Positions 4,361-6,784 of a DNA stretch of 6,784 nt are shown in pieces. This DNA is from Taishania sp045629585 (GTDB taxonomy: Bacteria; Bacteroidota; Bacteroidia; Flavobacteriales_D; Crocinitomicaceae): assembly GCA_045629585.1 (NCBI GenBank), contig JAZQRM010000070.1, forward strand, positions 1 to 6,784, read 5' to 3'. Position numbers and translations under genes: made by a program. Numbering within the stretch: the stretch's first letter is position 1; each line of letters opens with the position of its first letter. Under the pieces are notes generated by a model. It was not told where the DNA came from. It made no database searches and saw nothing but the letters and a program-made list of their open reading frames with translations.

Positions 4361-5911
4361 TTAAGTCCCTTCTTTTCTATTCAGATTTGCTTTGGGACTT
4401 AATTTATAGAGATCCAACCTTCTATCTTTGAGATTTTTCACGGCACCATGCGAATGCAGTTCCTTCAAATGATCTAGATCCACATCTACTATTAGAATCA
4501 TTTCCGTATTAGGAGTTGCTTCCGCTTTTATTCCATCCGTTGGGAAAGAGAAATCGCAAGGGGTAAAAACGGCCGATTGTGCATATTGAATATCCATATT
4601 ATGAACGTTTGGCAAATTCCCTACGCTTCCTGCAATTGCGACATAGCATTCATTTTCAATGGCTCTGGCTCTTGCGCAATTTCTCACGCGAGAATACCCA
4701 TTTTGTGTATCCGTTAAAAAAGGAACGAACAAGATATCTAGTCCTTCATCGGCGAGCAACCTTCCACTTTCTGGAAACTCTACATCATAGCAAATAAGCA
4801 CCCCAATATTCCCACAATCCGTTTCAAAAGTCCGTAATACATTCCCTCCTTTCATTCCCCATATATTTGCTTCATCAGGAGTTACGTGTAATTTTTCAAA
4901 ACGATCAACCGTGCCATCCCTTTGACAAAGGTACCCTACGTTTAACAGGGTATTATTTTCCATCACTGGCATGCTTCCCGTTATAATATTGATATTATAT
5001 TGAATCGACAACATTGAAAACTGCTGTACAATTTCCTCTGTAAACTTTGCCAACTCTCTAATTGCGGCCGACTCTGGTAAATGATTGTACGAAGCCATTA
5101 GCGGGGCATTAAAAAACTCTGGGAACAAAGCGAAATCACAATTATACGAACCGAGTGCATCTAGGAAAAACTCCACTTGTTGCATTAATTCATCCAGATC
5201 CGAATAAGGCCTCATTTGCCATTGAACCAGACCTAATTTAACGACCGTTTTTGTCAATCGAAACTCCGTTGTTGGCGCTTCATAATAAATGTTATCCCAT
5301 TGCATGAGCACGGCATATTCATTAGAAGCGTTATCCCCTTCCAAATAACCTTTCAATAGTCGTATCGGGTGAAAATCATTCGCCATTTGAAAGTTCAGTA
5401 CCGAGTCATATATTTCCCGGTTACGCACTTTTTCCATGTATTTTCTGGGAGTCAATTTCCCCTGATATTGTAGATAATTGGGCATTCTTCCACCGAAGAT
5501 GATACTTTTAAGATTCAATTTTTCGCACAATTCCTTTCGATAATCGTACAATCGACGACCAAGGCGCATTCCTCGAAACTCTGGTTTAATGAAAATATCG
5601 ACACCATATAGAATTGTCCCTTTGGGATCGTGAGTTTTGAAGGTATAATTTCCCGTTATTTGTTTGTAGGTATGATGTTCTTGAAAATGTTCTTCATTGA
5701 TAATAATCGACAAAATGCAACCAGCAATTACTTCATTCACTTTTATGACCACCTGTCCTTCTGCAAATTTATCAATTAGCGATTTTATTTGATAACGTTC
5801 CCAATACGGATCATCCATTGCATCATAAGAGGAAATCATTAATTTTTTGAGTTCTTTATAATCCTCCAAGGTTAAAGGCTCAAGTTCTACGAGATTTTTT
5901 TCTTCTTCCAC
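4361..5911 (-). CDS. GNAT acetyltransferase-nitrilase (carbon-nitrogen hydrolase) fusion protein
   Basis: This 516-residue protein fuses two enzyme domains. Residues 1 to about 215 are a GNAT N-acetyltransferase: VDIFIKPEFRG (104-114) leads into the acetyl-CoA loop RGMRLGRR (113-120). Residues about 222-505 are a nitrilase-superfamily hydrolase with an intact Glu-Lys-Cys triad: E265 in LFPEFFNAP, K340 in FEKLHVTPDE, and C374 in LICYDVEFPE. The same fusion is found in Bacteroidota and other bacteria and is usually annotated by domain only; its substrates are not established. Acetylation and amide hydrolysis of a related amine or amide metabolite is a reasonable guess. No signal peptide is visible, so it should be cytosolic. 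The start is GTG (5911): an in-frame TAA lies 7 codons upstream, and the first ATG is residue 25, inside the GNAT fold. The gene stands alone between the WYL gene (convergent) and the his operon (divergent). No convincing promoter was found; TAGCCTTTG upstream has one base too many between TA and TTTG. Confidence 0.92.
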   Translation of the reverse strand: MEEEKNLVELEPLTLEDYKELKKLMISSYDAMDDPYWERYQIKSLIDKFAEGQVVIKVNEVIAGCILSIIINEEHFQEHHTYKQITGNYTFKTHDPKGTILYGVDIFIKPEFRGMRLGRRLYDYRKELCEKLNLKSIIFGGRMPNYLQYQGKLTPRKYMEKVRNREIYDSVLNFQMANDFHPIRLLKGYLEGDNASNEYAVLMQWDNIYYEAPTTEFRLTKTVVKLGLVQWQMRPYSDLDELMQQVEFFLDALGSYNCDFALFPEFFNAPLMASYNHLPESAAIRELAKFTEEIVQQFSMLSIQYNINIITGSMPVMENNTLLNVGYLCQRDGTVDRFEKLHVTPDEANIWGMKGGNVLRTFETDCGNIGVLICYDVEFPESGRLLADEGLDILFVPFLTDTQNGYSRVRNCARARAIENECYVAIAGSVGNLPNVHNMDIQYAQSAVFTPCDFSFPTDGIKAEATPNTEMILIVDVDLDHLKELHSHGAVKNLKDRRLDLYKLSPKANLNRKEGT

Positions 5912-6111
5912 AATAAATTGATTAGGCTTTTAATTCAATAAACCACTCCAAAGGCTACCTTATTAAAATTACCATAATTCATTTATTTTGAACAAAAACG
6001 AATGTTAATAATTGTTGTAATTAAGACCTTAAAACAGATGAGATTCTTCTTTAACACTGATCAATTTAAAGGAAACAAAAACTAAATATCAATAAAAAAC
6101 AGTAAAAAATA

Positions 6112-6144
6112 TTTGCAAAATAAAATCTGAATAGATTAACTTTG
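6112..6144 (+). promoter_or_regulatory. Promoter of the his operon
   Basis: TTTG (6112-6115) and TAACTTTG (6137-6144), separated by 21 bases, match the Bacteroidota -33/-7 promoter well; the -7 box is perfect. Transcription would start around 6150, leaving a leader of about 12 bases before the leader-peptide ATG. The upstream stretch back to the GTG at 5911 is AT-rich and otherwise featureless to my eye. Confidence 0.65.
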
Positions 6145-6162
6145 CAATAAATACAATTCAAA

Positions 6163-6216
6163 ATGAACACACAACAGATACATCATCATCATCATACTTT
6201 CACTCAGGTGAGTTAG
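6163..6216 (+). CDS. hisL: his operon leader peptide
   Basis: This is a 17-residue open frame, MNTQQIHHHHHTFTQVS, with five consecutive CAT codons (6181-6195), placed between the his promoter and hisG and just before an attenuator. The peptide is a ribosome sensor: when charged tRNA-His is scarce the ribosome stalls on the His run and the downstream RNA folds to let transcription continue into hisG. The His run and the position decide the call. The ATG has an A/T-rich upstream region (ATTCAAA) and no Shine-Dalgarno sequence, as is normal for this phylum. The stop is TAG. Confidence 0.85.
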   Translation: MNTQQIHHHHHTFTQVS

Positions 6217-6259
6217 AGTTGATGTTTCTGTATATCATATTTTCTAAACCCGTCTGAGT
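6202..6259 (+). promoter_or_regulatory. his attenuator, antiterminator pairing
   Basis: ACTCAG (6202-6207), inside the leader peptide frame shortly after the His codons, is exactly complementary to CTGAGT (6254-6259), which overlaps the 5' arm and loop of the terminator. A ribosome stalled on 6181-6195 leaves ACTCAG free, so the antiterminator can form. A ribosome that reaches the stop at 6214-6216 covers ACTCAG and lets the terminator form. ACTC can also pair locally with GAGT (6210-6213), which would serve as pause or protector hairpin. The pairings are seen; the mechanism follows the classical his attenuator. Confidence 0.7.
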
Positions 6260-6276
6260 AAACAGTCGGGTTTTTT
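6246..6276 (+). terminator. his attenuator terminator hairpin
   Basis: AAACCCGTCTG (6246-6256) pairs with CAGTCGGGTTT (6263-6273) around the loop AGTAAA, with a single T-T mismatch. The 3' arm merges into a run of six T (6271-6276). It lies 29 bases after the leader-peptide stop and about 47 bases before hisG, the position of an attenuator rather than an end-of-gene terminator. Confidence 0.8.
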
Positions 6277-6306
6277 GTTGCCTTAAGGCCCCCTTTGTTT
6301 ACTCAG
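6254..6306 (+). repeat. 10-base inverted repeat spanning the his attenuator
   Basis: CTGAGTAAAC (6254-6263) has a perfect 10-base complement, GTTTACTCAG, at 6297-6306, just before the hisG start. It uses the same segment that pairs in the terminator and with the upstream ACTCAG (6202-6207). Between the arms lies the palindrome GCCTTAAGGC (6280-6289). This pairing could form only in transcripts that have read through the terminator. It may stabilise the read-through form or affect hisG translation; function is inference. Confidence 0.5.
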
Positions 6307-6323
6307 ATTCTAATAAAATTAAA

Positions 6324-6784
6324 ATGAGTAAACTAAAAATAGCCCTTCAAAAATCAGGACGCTTAAACGAAGACAGCTTAAAACTTTTAAAAGATTGTGG
6401 AATTTCAATCGATAATGGGATTGATCAACTTCGCGTGGAGGCCCGAAATTTTCCACTAGAGATTTTCTTTCTTAGAAACTCTGATATTCCGCAATATGTT
6501 AAAGATGGTGTAGTTGATTGTGCAATAATTGGTGAAAACCTTTTAATTGAGAACCAAATGCAATTACCAATCATTCAAAAGCTTGGTTTTTCAAAATGTC
6601 GGCTTTCTATTGCTGTTCCTAAATCATCGAATTTTACTTCGTTACAAGATCTTAAAAATAAAAAAATCGCTACCTCTTATCCAAACACAGTTCTAAATTT
6701 CTTTAATTCTCAGAATATTAATATTGATATTCACGAAATTTCAGGATCGGTGGAAATTGCTCCAAGCATAGGACTTTCAGATGC
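6324..6784 (+). CDS. hisG: ATP phosphoribosyltransferase, N-terminal part (runs off window)
   Basis: This is the first enzyme of histidine synthesis, condensing ATP with PRPP to form phosphoribosyl-ATP in the cytosol. The frame is open from ATG 6324 to the window end: 153 full codons of an expected 280-300 or so. The N terminus (MSKLKIALQKSGRLNEDS) is typical of HisG, with the KSGRL element at 10-14. The segments VVDCAIIGENLL (about 63-74), RLSIAVPK and SGSVEIAPSIGLSDA fit the two-lobed periplasmic-binding-like catalytic domain; the last is the end of the PRPP-binding region. The rest of the catalytic domain and any C-terminal regulatory domain lie beyond the window. It is the first structural gene after the His attenuator, so the remaining his genes probably follow. 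Confidence 0.93.
   Translation, partial: MSKLKIALQKSGRLNEDSLKLLKDCGISIDNGIDQLRVEARNFPLEIFFLRNSDIPQYVKDGVVDCAIIGENLLIENQMQLPIIQKLGFSKCRLSIAVPKSSNFTSLQDLKNKKIATSYPNTVLNFFNSQNINIDIHEISGSVEIAPSIGLSD

Noticed and set aside
4579..4797. Plus-strand open frame of 72 codons
   Set aside because: It is antisense to the nitrilase domain, which is clearly coding.

Overview
The window reads as chromosome of an AT-rich Bacteroidota bacterium, most likely a Flavobacteriales relative. The evidence is the Bacteroidota-type promoters (TTG, a spacer of about 19-21, then TAnnTTTG), A-rich translation starts without clear Shine-Dalgarno sequences, and the protein families present. Species cannot be named from the sequence alone.

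Left block (143-4345), a probable RNA-repair or RNA-stress locus. On the minus strand, an SPFH/band-7 protein of the slipin type (1575-2660) is followed 13 bases later by an RtcB-type RNA ligase (143-1561), so the two are probably one operon. A WYL-domain transcription factor (3335-4345, plus strand) is divergent. The roughly 670 bases between them hold no credible protein gene. They carry, on the minus strand, a good promoter (3157-3186) and a candidate structured noncoding RNA (about 3150 to 2870).

The core of that RNA is two consecutive tRNA-like modules in circularly permuted order: T-arm, 3' acceptor strand, a short cap, 5' acceptor strand, D-arm. The acceptor stems are therefore closed hairpins with no CCA end, and the open ends lie where the anticodon arm would be. 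The first module is nearly perfect: a 5-bp T stem with loop TTCGAAT, a 7-nt acceptor pairing, U8/A9, a 4-bp D stem with a GG-containing loop, and 4 bp of an anticodon-type stem. The topology recalls the tRNA-mimicking module of bacterial Y RNAs, but no Ro60 gene is in the window. A perfect inverted repeat, TGTAAC-N14-GTTACA, sits just upstream of the slipin -7 box and is a candidate operator. My working model, which is inference, is that the WYL protein senses RNA damage and controls slipin-rtcB, with the tRNA-mimic RNA as ligand, decoy, scaffold or substrate.

Middle block (4361-5911, minus strand): a single GNAT acetyltransferase-nitrilase fusion protein, convergent with the WYL gene. Its in vivo substrate is unknown.

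Right block (6112-6784, plus strand): the start of a histidine biosynthesis operon. A strong promoter precedes a 17-residue leader peptide with five consecutive His codons, an attenuator with competing antiterminator and terminator hairpins, and the first 153 codons of hisG, which runs off the window. The design is classical His-codon attenuation. The first 142 bases of the window contain nothing I can identify.
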